DNA of 64,000 bases from Jiangella gansuensis DSM 44835 (GTDB lineage: Bacteria > Actinomycetota > Actinomycetes > Jiangellales > Jiangellaceae), in the NCBI RefSeq assembly GCF_000515395.1, contig NZ_KI911782.1, positions 1,527,090 to 1,591,089 on the forward strand, written 5' to 3'. The notes under the pieces were generated by a model, which ran no database searches, was not told the origin of the DNA, and worked only from the letters and a program-made list of their open reading frames with translations. How positions within the stretch are numbered: the stretch's first letter is position 1; every line of letters starts with the position of its first letter. Shown piece by piece: positions 8,479-16,711 of the stretch. Both the position numbers and the translations under genes were made by a program.

Positions 8479-10020
8479 ATGCCTACGGATAACCGCGCGG
8501 GGCCACCGCTGCGCCGGGTGACCAGACGACGATTCCTCGCCCTCGTCGGCGCGGGCACCGGCTCCCTGGTCCTCGGATCGTGCGGGATGCAGCGGGCCGG
8601 TGGGGGTGACGGCGAGTCCGTCATCAGGGCCGCGTTCGACCGTCCGATCCTCGACCTGAACCCGTTCGGCTCCGCGAACGTCGAGCAGGCCACGCTGATG
8701 GCCGCGAAGCTGATCTTCGACACGCTCGTCGTGCACGACGGGGAGGGGATCCGGCCGAGTCTGGCGACCGAATGGTCCCAGCCCGACGAGCACACCTGGG
8801 TCTTCTCGCTGGGCGACGTCGCCTTCCACGACGGCAGCCCGGTGACTGCCGCGGACGTCAAGGCCAGCATCGAGAGCATCGCGGCGGGCGAGACCCCGCA
8901 GGCGGCGCTGTGGGGTGCGCTGGAGAGCGTCGAGGCCACCGATGACAAGACCGTGACCATCAGAACCACCACCCCGCTGGGCACCATGCTGGCGAACCTC
9001 TCCCTGCTCGCCATCGCCCCAGCCGACAAGATCGGCGACGAGAGCTTCTTCGCCGCCCCGGTCGGCAGCGGCCCGTTCGAGGTGGAGTCCTTCACAGCTT
9101 CGGACCACCTGCACCTGCGCGCCGTGGAGGGGTACTGGGGAGGCACACCGGCTTCCTCGCGGCTGGAACTGCCCTTCATCCCCGAGAGCTCCACCCGCCT
9201 CACCGCCCTGCGGACCGGCGAGGTGGACCTCACGTGGTCCATTCCGCCGGACCAGATCGAGGAGATGTACGACCCCACCATCGACGTCGTCTCGGTGCCG
9301 AGCTTCATCAACTACTTCAACTGGTTCAACGCCAGCAGGGAGCCGTTCGGCGACGCACGGGTGCGGCGCGCGATGTGGATGGCCATCGACATCGAGCAGA
9401 TGGTGGGCGACCTGTTCGGCGACAGTGCCGAGGTGGCGACCGCGCCGATCACGTCGTCGGTCTTCGGTTACGCGCCGCAGGAGCCCTACCCGTACGACCC
9501 CGATGAAGCGCGCCGGCTCCTGGCCGACGCAGGACTACCGGACGGGTTCTCCACGCACGTGATGTGGGCGCAGGGAGTCGCCCCGCAGGCGCGAGCGATG
9601 GCCGAGACCTTCGCCTCCTATTGGAACGAGATCGGGGTGTCGGTCGAGCTGCAGGAACTGGAACAGGCGCAGTGGCTCGACCGGCTCCTCGCCCTGGACT
9701 GGGACATGAACCTTCAGAACGCCGCGACCGCCACCGGCGACGCCGACTACAGCCTCGGGCGCCTGTACACGACGGACGCCAACCGGATCGGCTACTCCAA
9801 CCCGGAGCTCGACACGGTCCTCGAGCAGGCTCGGGCTGTGACCGACCAGGATCAGCGCGCCGAGCTCTACGCCCAGGCATGCAAAATCATCTGGGATGAC
9901 GCGGTGGGGATCTTCCCGCTCCAGATGCTCGCCACCTACGGCGTCCGCGACGACATCCGGGGGCTCGAGCCCGCGGCGAACAACCAGCCGGACTTCGTGC
10001 CGGTCGGGCGGGAAGCATGA
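8479..10020 (+). CDS. ABC transporter substrate-binding lipoprotein (SBP family 5)
   Basis: 513-aa extracytoplasmic solute-binding protein of family 5. The N-terminus has a twin-arginine motif (VTRRRFLALVG) followed by a lipobox (LVLGSC, Cys at about 34), so it is a Tat-exported lipoprotein anchored to the outer face of the membrane. The mature part shows the family pattern (LATEWSQPDEHTWVFSL.DVAFHDGSPVTAADV; later DARVRRAMWMAIDIEQ). ATG start with AAGGAGAGAGAG upstream. It captures the ligand for the DppBC-type permeases on both sides. Confidence 0.92.
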   Translation: MPTDNRAGPPLRRVTRRRFLALVGAGTGSLVLGSCGMQRAGGGDGESVIRAAFDRPILDLNPFGSANVEQATLMAAKLIFDTLVVHDGEGIRPSLATEWSQPDEHTWVFSLGDVAFHDGSPVTAADVKASIESIAAGETPQAALWGALESVEATDDKTVTIRTTTPLGTMLANLSLLAIAPADKIGDESFFAAPVGSGPFEVESFTASDHLHLRAVEGYWGGTPASSRLELPFIPESSTRLTALRTGEVDLTWSIPPDQIEEMYDPTIDVVSVPSFINYFNWFNASREPFGDARVRRAMWMAIDIEQMVGDLFGDSAEVATAPITSSVFGYAPQEPYPYDPDEARRLLADAGLPDGFSTHVMWAQGVAPQARAMAETFASYWNEIGVSVELQELEQAQWLDRLLALDWDMNLQNAATATGDADYSLGRLYTTDANRIGYSNPELDTVLEQARAVTDQDQRAELYAQACKIIWDDAVGIFPLQMLATYGVRDDIRGLEPAANNQPDFVPVGREA

Positions 10021-11081
10021 GTACGCGCTCGGAACGGTCCCGGACACCGGTCGCCGCGGTCGAGGACGAGGTCGCCGCCCTCGAGGTGAGCAACCTCGAG
10101 GTCGCCTACCGCAGCGGAGGGAAGCTGGTTCAGGCGGTGCGCGACGTCTCCTTCGACGTCGGGCGAGGGGAGACGGTCGCGCTCGTCGGCGAGTCGGGAA
10201 GCGGCAAGAGCACCATCGGCTTCGCGCTGATGGGTCTGCTCCCGGACGGCGTGGGTGAGGTCACCGGGGGGACCGTGCGGTTCCTCGGCGCACCCCTCGA
10301 CGTGACGGACGACAATGCGCTCGGGCCGATTCGCGGCCGGAAGATGTCGATGGTCTTCCAGGACCCGCTGACCGCCCTGAACCCGGTCCTCACGATCGGC
10401 AAGCAGCTCGCCGAGCTGTTCGTCCACCATCAAGGGCTCTCCGGCCGCGAGGCGCGGCGCAAGGCCGTCGACTTGCTGAAGATGGTCAAGATCCCGGACC
10501 CCGAGCGTCGCGCGCGGCAGTATCCGCAGCAGCTGTCGGGCGGTATGCGCCAGCGCGTCGTCATCGCGATGGCGCTCGCGCTCAACCCGAAGCTCGTGCT
10601 CGCGGACGAGCCCACCACCGCCCTGGACGTGACAGTCCAGGCGCACGTGATGGAGCTGCTGGACCGCCTGGCCAGCGAAACGGGCGCGGGGACCCTGCTC
10701 ATCAGCCACGACCTGGCGGTGGTGGCCTCCTACGCGCGGCGGGTATACATCCTCTACGCCGGCCAGGTGATGGAGCGTGGCCCGATCCGGCCGATCTACG
10801 AGCGCCCCGCCCACCCCTACACCGTCGGCCTGCTGCGCTCGGTGCCCCGGGTGGCCCAGGACCAGCGCGACCTGCAGCCCATCCCGGGCAGTCCGCCGCA
10901 CCCGGCCGAGCCGGTGTCAGGGTGCCCGTTCCATCCCCGCTGCCCGCTGGCCACCGAACGCTGCAGCGAGGAGAAGCCGGTCATGCACGAGGTCGGAGAA
11001 GGACGCGCCGCGGCATGCCACTACGCGGAGGAGGTGCACGACGGTGTCCACCGAGAGATCCTTGGCACTACGCGCGACTGA
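10017..11081 (+). CDS. ABC transporter ATPase, DppD/OppD type
   Basis: 354-aa ATP-binding subunit. Walker A is GESGSGKST (about residues 58-66), the signature is LSGGMRQRVVIAMAL, Walker B is LVLADEPTTALDVT, and the H-loop is SHDLAVV. The C-terminal oligopeptide/dipeptide extension with the Cys-rich pattern (GCPFHPRCPLATERC) is present; in this family it can hold an Fe-S cluster. The ATG overlaps the stop of the binding-protein gene (ATGA), so translation is coupled. Confidence 0.93.
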   Translation: MSTRSERSRTPVAAVEDEVAALEVSNLEVAYRSGGKLVQAVRDVSFDVGRGETVALVGESGSGKSTIGFALMGLLPDGVGEVTGGTVRFLGAPLDVTDDNALGPIRGRKMSMVFQDPLTALNPVLTIGKQLAELFVHHQGLSGREARRKAVDLLKMVKIPDPERRARQYPQQLSGGMRQRVVIAMALALNPKLVLADEPTTALDVTVQAHVMELLDRLASETGAGTLLISHDLAVVASYARRVYILYAGQVMERGPIRPIYERPAHPYTVGLLRSVPRVAQDQRDLQPIPGSPPHPAEPVSGCPFHPRCPLATERCSEEKPVMHEVGEGRAAACHYAEEVHDGVHREILGTTRD

Positions 11082-12075
11082 CGTGGTCTGTACGTACCGC
11101 CTGCCGGGGCGGCTGTTCCGGCGCGGGCGGCCGGAGGTGCACGCGGTGGACGGCGTCACCCTCGACGTCGGTGCCGGCGAGGCCGTCGGCCTCGTCGGAG
11201 AGTCCGGCTGCGGGAAATCCACCATGGCGCGGGCCGTGGTGGGGCTCGAGCGGATCGCATCGGGGACGGTGGAGGTCTGCGGGCAGAGCGTGGCCGGCCT
11301 GCCCCGCAAGGCCAGGCGAGACGCTCGGCAGCAGGCCCAGCTGATCTTCCAGGACCCGTACTCGTCGCTGAACGACCAGATGACGGTGCGTGAGCTGCTC
11401 AGCGAGGGATGGCGGGCCCATCCCTCGCTGCTCGACCGCAGCCGGTGGAACGAGCGGATCGCCGAACTGCTGACGATGGTCGGCCTCGATCCCCGACATG
11501 CCGAGCGCAAGCCGTCGGAGTTCTCCGGCGGACAGCTCCAGCGCATCAGCATCGCCCGGGCGCTGAGCGTCGAGCCTCGGCTGCTGATCGCCGACGAGGC
11601 GGTCTCCGCCCTCGACGTCTCCGTCCAGGCACAGGTGCTGAACCTGCTCGACGACCTCCGGCGCCGACTCGGCCTCGGGATCCTCTTCATCTCCCACGAT
11701 CTGTCGGTGGTACGTCATCTATGCGAGCGCGTCGCGGTGATGTACCTCGGCAAGATCGTCGAGTCCGGGCCGACGGCGCAGGTGTTCGCGCGCCCGACGC
11801 ACCCGTACACGCAGATGCTGCTGGACTCGGTACCCGATCTGTTCCCCTGGGAGAGCGGCGGGACGGCGCGGCTACCGGAGTCGGGCGAACCGCCGTCGCC
11901 GATCGACCCGCCGCCGGGATGCCGCTTCCACACGCGCTGCCCGCTGGCGGCAGAAGTGTGCTCTCAGGACGAGCCCGTTCTCGAGCCGTCGTCGCTGCCG
12001 CAGCACCACGTCGCCTGCCACTTCGCGGACCGCGCCGTGCACGGCGCCTGGTCGGGTACCCCGGTCTCCCCATGA
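11044..12075 (+). CDS. ABC transporter ATPase, DppF/OppF type
   Basis: 343-aa second ATPase of the importer. Walker A GESGCGKST, signature FSGGQLQRISIARALS, Walker B LLIADEAVSALDVS and H-loop SHDLSVV are all present, with the family's C-terminal segment (GCRFHTRCPLAAEVC). The GTG at 11044 has GGAGGAGG about nine bases upstream and overlaps the previous gene by 38 nt. The stop codon TGA at 12073-12075 is part of hairpin repeat A, which closes the operon. Confidence 0.92.
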   Translation: MSTERSLALRATDVVCTYRLPGRLFRRGRPEVHAVDGVTLDVGAGEAVGLVGESGCGKSTMARAVVGLERIASGTVEVCGQSVAGLPRKARRDARQQAQLIFQDPYSSLNDQMTVRELLSEGWRAHPSLLDRSRWNERIAELLTMVGLDPRHAERKPSEFSGGQLQRISIARALSVEPRLLIADEAVSALDVSVQAQVLNLLDDLRRRLGLGILFISHDLSVVRHLCERVAVMYLGKIVESGPTAQVFARPTHPYTQMLLDSVPDLFPWESGGTARLPESGEPPSPIDPPPGCRFHTRCPLAAEVCSQDEPVLEPSSLPQHHVACHFADRAVHGAWSGTPVSP

Positions 12076-12127
12076 TCATCAAGAGTTGCCCCGGTCATAG
12101 CCGTGTCAACTCTCGATGATCATGGGG
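12068..12127. repeat. Dispersed hairpin repeat, family A, copy 2
   Basis: Inverted repeat CCCCATGATCATC... / ...GATGATCATGGGG with arms of about 21 bp and few mismatches. The central part (agttgccccggtcatagccg) matches copy 3 almost base for base and copy 1 partly. It lies between the end of dppF (whose TGA is inside the left arm) and the convergent esterase gene, a position that fits a bidirectional terminator. Confidence 0.9.
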
Positions 12128-12152
12128 ACTGGGTGACCTCAGGCGGCGAGCA

Positions 12153-13820
12153 TCATCCCGTGGGCCCGCTGGCAGAGCCGTTGAAGAGATCGTCGCCCAA
12201 GTAATGGGCCTCGATGCCCTCCGCAGACGCGGGATGGTGCGGGTGAGAGGGCGGGCGTAGGCGGGCGGTGCCGCGGGGGTTCAGCTTGGCGACGCCGAGG
12301 ACCGTGTCACCACGGCGGAACTCCACGAGCCCGGTCGGAACCGCCTGGCTGGTGCCCAGCGGTTCGACCGTGGCGGAGACATGGGTGACCCTGTTGCCGC
12401 GGGTCTCGACCGACAGGGACGTCTCCGTGGTGCGGAAGACGACGCGCTTCAGGAAATCCTCGAGGAGCGGACGGGCGGCAACCCAGGTATGGGTGCCGTC
12501 CACGTTGTGTTCCACGACGTCCAGGCCATGGCTCCGCAAGGTCGCCGCCCGCGCTATCGAGTTCGGGCCGATGTTGCCGACGAAGTCCTGCAGACCCGTG
12601 CCCATGTGGATACCGCCGCGCACACCTCTCATGTTCTCGACCTGAGTCGCGTCGGGATTGCCGCCCCCAGCGGCTGCCCACAGGCCGTAGTAATGGAAGG
12701 CGGGTGTGTAGTTGTACAGCAGGGCGATGCCTCGCTGCCCACCCATCGACTGCCCGCCGAACGCCCTGTCCTCCGGGAGCGTGGACACGTTGTACTCCCG
12801 CTCGATGAACGGGATGACGTTCTCGATCAGGTCCCGCGCATAGCCTGCGTCGCCCTCAGGGATCCCGTTGAAGTTGGTCGTGACGATGACCATCGGCTGC
12901 ACCTGGCCGCCGGCGACGAGGTTCTCCATGATGTAGTTGGCGAGAGCCTGCACGAAGAAGTGAGATTCGTTGCCCCCGAAGCCGTGGCTCAGATAGAGCG
13001 TGGGATAGGGCACTGGACGGTTGGCGTCGTAACCGGCAGGCAAGTACGCGACGAGGTGGTGCGTGCCCGGCGGATTCGTCGACGTCGGCGAGACGTACTC
13101 GCGATGCTCGAACGTCCCCGTGAGCTCTGGCGGCGTCGGTGCATGGTTGCGGTTGTCGTAGGTCGGGAAGTCCGGGTGCTCCGGCACGAAGACGGTGCTG
13201 AGTGTCTGGGCGCCCGTGGGGGTCAGCCCAGCCGACCACGGCGGATTCGCCGGATCGTAGTGATACGTGCAGCCGTCGATCCCCGCAGGCCCCCCGCAGT
13301 CATGGACGAAGCGGTAGGAGTGCATCCCGGACGGCAGCGGCGTCGTCCAGGTCCAGACGCCGTCCTCGCCCAGCGCCATGTCCGACGCCGGGAACGCGGG
13401 AAAGAACCCGGGACCGGCAGCGGCCACAGTGTCGCCCGGCCGCCAGTCCCATCCCATGCGGCCGTCTGAGGTGCCGGTGTTGACGAGGGACTCGACGCTG
13501 GAGAACTGCCATTCTCCCCAGATCCGCACCTGCTCGACATCGTCGGGTGCCTTGTATCGGAACGTGACGGAGTACCCGGTCGGTCCCTCGTCCGTTCGTG
13601 TCACCTGAGGGCCGAGGTCAAGGTCGTCGGTGGTGTCCGCGGCGGCTGGGGCGACGGCTCCGGCCAGGAGAAGACTGCAGCCGACTGCGACCGCCGCAAC
13701 ACACTGCGCGCGACGGTTGCCGGCTCTCACCCTTCCCCCACCAGGGCGCTTCCGTGCAGTGGAGGTGCGGGCCGACTCGATACGAGCGACCAGCCTCGTG
13801 ATGATGCTCCGACGTTCCAT
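12153..13820 (-). CDS. Secreted esterase (feruloyl/acetyl-esterase-like)
   Basis: 555-aa putative exported esterase. A signal peptide with a long basic N-region and hydrophobic core (residues about 38-60, AAVAVGCSLLLAG...APAAA) precedes an N-terminal immunoglobulin-like/CBM48-like domain (about 80-190), seen in enterobactin- and feruloyl-type esterases. The alpha/beta-hydrolase domain has the nucleophile Ser358 in FGGQSMGGQ and His444 in DGTHTW. The C-terminus is a shortened bacterial Ig-like (Big_3-type) domain. ATG at 13820 with GAGGG six bases upstream. The frame is open further up, but there it reads into a broken GntR gene. Next to arabinan-degrading enzymes it may remove feruloyl or acetyl groups; this is inference. 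Confidence 0.87.
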   Translation of the reverse strand: MERRSIITRLVARIESARTSTARKRPGGGRVRAGNRRAQCVAAVAVGCSLLLAGAVAPAAADTTDDLDLGPQVTRTDEGPTGYSVTFRYKAPDDVEQVRIWGEWQFSSVESLVNTGTSDGRMGWDWRPGDTVAAAGPGFFPAFPASDMALGEDGVWTWTTPLPSGMHSYRFVHDCGGPAGIDGCTYHYDPANPPWSAGLTPTGAQTLSTVFVPEHPDFPTYDNRNHAPTPPELTGTFEHREYVSPTSTNPPGTHHLVAYLPAGYDANRPVPYPTLYLSHGFGGNESHFFVQALANYIMENLVAGGQVQPMVIVTTNFNGIPEGDAGYARDLIENVIPFIEREYNVSTLPEDRAFGGQSMGGQRGIALLYNYTPAFHYYGLWAAAGGGNPDATQVENMRGVRGGIHMGTGLQDFVGNIGPNSIARAATLRSHGLDVVEHNVDGTHTWVAARPLLEDFLKRVVFRTTETSLSVETRGNRVTHVSATVEPLGTSQAVPTGLVEFRRGDTVLGVAKLNPRGTARLRPPSHPHHPASAEGIEAHYLGDDLFNGSASGPTG

Positions 13821-13835
13821 GAGTCCCTCTCTTTC

Positions 13836-13997
13836 TGGACGGACCTGACGGGCTTCGATGAGTCCACGTGCCGGGAGTGACCTGGCCGCTTCATGCACCG
13901 TGAGCCTGCTGACCTGAAGCTGATCGGCGAGCTCGGATTCGGAATGACCAGCGTCGCGCTTCGCCGAGGATCGGCCGCTCGAACTCACCCACGGCAC
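13836..13997 (-). pseudogene. GntR-family regulator fragment (winged-helix part only)
   Basis: Directly upstream of, and in frame with, the esterase the sequence encodes SESELADQLQVSRLTVHEAA followed by RSLPARGLIEARQ, the recognition part of a GntR winged helix. It closely resembles the intact GntR at 22806 (SEAELASELGISRLTVREAV). The preceding part (GEFERPILGEAR) is in another frame, and the whole FCD ligand domain is missing. It therefore looks like a duplicate of a GntR gene cut by frameshift and deletion. A TATCAGATA motif sits 17 bp in front of it, as in the intact gene's promoter. Confidence 0.7.
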
Positions 13998-14013
13998 ATC
14001 GATGCGCGAAACA

Positions 14014-14022
14014 TATCAGATA
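14014..14022. promoter_or_regulatory. Putative GntR operator upstream of esterase
   Basis: TATCAGATA, within ACATATCAGATAGGTTG. The same core occurs at 14146-14153, 22613-22620 and in inverted form at 22781-22792. This copy precedes the GntR remnant and the esterase (minus strand). Confidence 0.5.
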
Positions 14023-14138
14023 GGTTGCTCACCTCCGAGCTCATCGGTGATGGCGCCACGCCAGCTCAAGTCGGCGTGACGGGCCGGTTGTCTCGACGGA
14101 AACCGCAAGCTAGTGCCACAAGCGTAACGAAGGGGTAA

Positions 14139-14159
14139 CAAGACTTATCAGATGTCTTG
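14139..14159. promoter_or_regulatory. Putative GntR operator upstream of sugar ABC transporter
   Basis: A 21-bp dyad: CAAGAC-N9-GTCTTG with TATCAGAT in the middle (14146-14153). It lies 142 bp upstream of the binding-protein start and directly before an 18-bp palindrome. The shared core with the GntR promoter region suggests control by the GntR protein at 22806. Confidence 0.55.
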
Positions 14160-14160
14160 A

Positions 14161-14178
14161 CCGTGACGTACGTCACGG
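14161..14178. promoter_or_regulatory. CRP-type palindrome
   Basis: CCGTGACGTACGTCACGG is an 18-bp perfect palindrome that contains GTGA-N6-TCAC, the consensus core of CRP/cAMP-receptor-type sites in actinobacteria. It is adjacent to the GntR-type dyad and about 123 bp upstream of the transporter operon, a fitting place for catabolite control. Binding by CRP is inference. Confidence 0.55.
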
Positions 14179-14300
14179 CTAGCTTCGACCTGTCCGACGG
14201 ATCGGATGGCATCCGTGTCGTCGGACGGAGGTCGTGCAGCTTCCCTCCGCAGCGAACTGCGCTCCCGGTCAGACCAGACTCAACGTCGAGAGGATCGAGC

Positions 14301-15647
14301 ATGTTAGCGATCACAAACATCGGTCGCCCTCGGTTTCGATGGGGGGCAGTCCTGATCGCCGGACTGCTCGTTGCCGCAGGCTGTGGGTCAGGTGACGACG
14401 GCTCCGCCGCCGACGGAGGCGGTGGGGCGCCCGGCGGCGGGCCCCAGGACGTCGAGCTCGAGTTCTGGACGTTCGTGGACGCTCATACCGACTTCATGCA
14501 GGCGCGGGCGGACGAGTTCAACGAGCAGAACGACGAGTACAACATCATCCTGAACGCCTCGACCGCCGACTTCGAGGACATGCACGACCGGCTGCTGGTG
14601 GCCCTCCAATCCGGCGCCGGCGCTCCGGACATCGTCGACATCGAGATTCAGCGCTTCGCGACGTTCCTGCGCGGAGAAGTCCCGCTGCACCCGCTGACCG
14701 ACATCATCGACAACCACCGCAGCGAGCTGGTCGAGGAACGGACCGCACCGTATCGGGCCGATGGCGTCGAGTACGGCATCGACTATCACCTCGGCGCGTG
14801 GGTCATGTACTACAACTCCGAGATCCTCGGCGAGGCTGGCGTCGACGTCGACTCGATCGTGACCTGGGACGACTACATCGCGGCCGGGCAGCAGGTCGTC
14901 GAGAACACCGATTCCTGGATGGCGTCGATCGAGACGACCGACCGCTTCTCCGTGCTCGGCCCCATGTTGCAGAACGGCGGTGGGACCTACGACGAGAACA
15001 ACGAACTCATCCTGGACAGCGCGGAGAACATCGAGGCGCTGCAACTCATCTCCGACATGGTGCACGAGCACGAGATCGCCACGGCCAGCGCCGGCGGCCA
15101 GCACCACAGCGAGGCCTACTACCAAGCATTGAACGACGGCGAGTACGCCTCGGTGTGGATGCCCTTGTGGTACGTGACGCGCTTCAAGGACTTCATGCCC
15201 GAAACCGAGGGCAAGATCCTCATCCGGCCGCTGCCGGAGTTCAGCTCGGACGGGTTCATCAGCACGATGGGCGGCGGCACCGGGACCGCGATCACCCAGC
15301 AGATCGACGAGGACAAGCTCGACGCGGCCAAGGCGTTCCTCGAGTTCGCCAAGCTCACCTATGACGCCCAGGTGTCGTTGTACACGGACCTCGGCTTCGA
15401 CCCGTTCCGCAATGACGTCTACACCGACGACGCCCTGACCGCGCCCGACCCGTGGTTCGGCAACGAGCCGGTGATGACCAACGTGCAGGCGATGTTCGAC
15501 CGTCTGGCGCCGGAGTTCACCGGGCCTCGGTACCCGGAGTCCGTGCTCCAGTTGCGCGACGTCGTCGCCTATCAGGTCGTCGAGGAAGGCGCTGATCCGG
15601 CCGAGGCGCTTCGCCGAGCAGCTGACGAGATCCGCTCGCTCGATTAG
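14301..15647 (+). CDS. ABC sugar transporter substrate-binding lipoprotein (CUT1)
   Basis: 448-aa family 1 extracellular solute-binding protein. The signal peptide ends in a lipobox (LLVAAGC, Cys at about 29), followed by a Gly/Ser-rich tether and the conserved start ELEFWTFVDAHTDFMQARADEFN. Later motifs include GAPDIVDIEIQRF and GIDYHLGAWVMYYNSEIL. ATG at 14301 with GAGAGG eight bases upstream. It heads the operon with two permeases. The neighbours (esterase, GH51, GH43) point to arabino-oligosaccharides as ligand. Confidence 0.92.
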   Translation: MLAITNIGRPRFRWGAVLIAGLLVAAGCGSGDDGSAADGGGGAPGGGPQDVELEFWTFVDAHTDFMQARADEFNEQNDEYNIILNASTADFEDMHDRLLVALQSGAGAPDIVDIEIQRFATFLRGEVPLHPLTDIIDNHRSELVEERTAPYRADGVEYGIDYHLGAWVMYYNSEILGEAGVDVDSIVTWDDYIAAGQQVVENTDSWMASIETTDRFSVLGPMLQNGGGTYDENNELILDSAENIEALQLISDMVHEHEIATASAGGQHHSEAYYQALNDGEYASVWMPLWYVTRFKDFMPETEGKILIRPLPEFSSDGFISTMGGGTGTAITQQIDEDKLDAAKAFLEFAKLTYDAQVSLYTDLGFDPFRNDVYTDDALTAPDPWFGNEPVMTNVQAMFDRLAPEFTGPRYPESVLQLRDVVAYQVVEEGADPAEALRRAADEIRSLD

Positions 15648-15748
15648 CGGCGGACGACGCTGCACGACCTCCATGTCCGTCCGTGGCTCGTGGCCAGGCC
15701 GCGAGCCACGAGCGCGGACGGCATCAGCGGGACGGAAGGAAGCAGTCG

Positions 15749-16711
15749 ATGGCGACAGACACCGCACACGCCGATGCGCGATCCGGCGCACCTGCGCGCA
15801 AGCGCAAGAGCAAGCCGAAGAGGCCGTTCCTGCACCGTCCGGCGGTCGTGGCGATGGTGTTCCTCCTGCCGTTCCTCGTGCTCTATGTCGTCTTTCGCGT
15901 CTACGCGGTCGGCTACGCGGTGGTCCTGAGCTTCCAGGAGATCCAGGGAATCGGCGGCTCGGCTGAGTGGACGGGCGTGGACAACTACCGGCGCCTGCTG
16001 ACGGACCGGACAGGCTTCACGGCACTGCGGAACACCATGCTGTACACGGTCGGCACGCTGTTGGTGCTGATCCCGGTGCCGTTCGTCCTCGCTGCGATCC
16101 TGCGCTCGCGCTGGGTGGCACGACAGTCGATGTTCCGTTCCATCCTGTTCCTGCCCGTACTCACCTCGCTCGTCGTGGTGGGCGTGGTGTTCTCCCTGCT
16201 GCTTTCCACGAACGGCTTGCTGAACAGCTTCCTCGGACTGTTCGGAGTGCCCGCGCAGGCATGGCTGGAAACCCAGCATCTGGCAATCCCAGCGATGATC
16301 ATCATGGCCACGTGGCGGTGGACCGGGATCAACATCATCTACTTCACCACCGGCCTGTCCAACATCCCGAACGAGCTCTACGAGTCAGCTGCTGTCGACG
16401 GTGCCGGACCGATCCGGCAGTTCTGGCATCTGTCGGTGCCGCTGTCGAAACCGATCATCCTGTTCGTCACGGTCCTGACGATCTTCGGCGGATTCCAGCT
16501 CTTCGTGGAGCCGCTGATCCTCTGGGGCTCAGGCGGCGGGCCGGGCCAAGGTGGGCTGAGCGCTGTGGTGCACCTCTACCGCACGGCGTTCACATCCTTC
16601 GATCTCGGATACGCGTCCGCGATCGGGGTCGTCCTGGCCGCGATCATCATGGTGTTCTCGTTGATCGTGCTGAAGGCGTTCGGCTTCTTCGCAAAGGACG
16701 ACGAACGATGA
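15749..16711 (+). CDS. Sugar ABC transporter permease, MalF/UgpA type
   Basis: 320-aa membrane protein with six predicted membrane segments. A basic cytoplasmic N-terminus (RKRKSKPKRP) comes first, and the coupling loop ELYESAAVDGAGPIRQFWHLSVPL (EAA motif, about residues 213-236) is typical of CUT1 permeases. ATG at 15749 with GGAAGGA upstream. It overlaps the next permease gene by 4 nt. No ATPase is encoded in the operon. Confidence 0.93.
   Translation: MATDTAHADARSGAPARKRKSKPKRPFLHRPAVVAMVFLLPFLVLYVVFRVYAVGYAVVLSFQEIQGIGGSAEWTGVDNYRRLLTDRTGFTALRNTMLYTVGTLLVLIPVPFVLAAILRSRWVARQSMFRSILFLPVLTSLVVVGVVFSLLLSTNGLLNSFLGLFGVPAQAWLETQHLAIPAMIIMATWRWTGINIIYFTTGLSNIPNELYESAAVDGAGPIRQFWHLSVPLSKPIILFVTVLTIFGGFQLFVEPLILWGSGGGPGQGGLSAVVHLYRTAFTSFDLGYASAIGVVLAAIIMVFSLIVLKAFGFFAKDDER

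Noticed and set aside
6585-9311. 908-codon open frame on the minus strand under the transporter operon
   Set aside because: Composition is His/Arg/Asp-rich with no recognisable domain, and it mirrors the well-supported permease and binding-protein genes on the other strand; high GC keeps antisense frames open.
13821-13997. Natural GntR-esterase fusion protein
   Set aside because: The esterase has its own ATG with a good ribosome site and signal peptide; a DNA-binding domain in front of a signal peptide makes no functional sense and is frameshifted.
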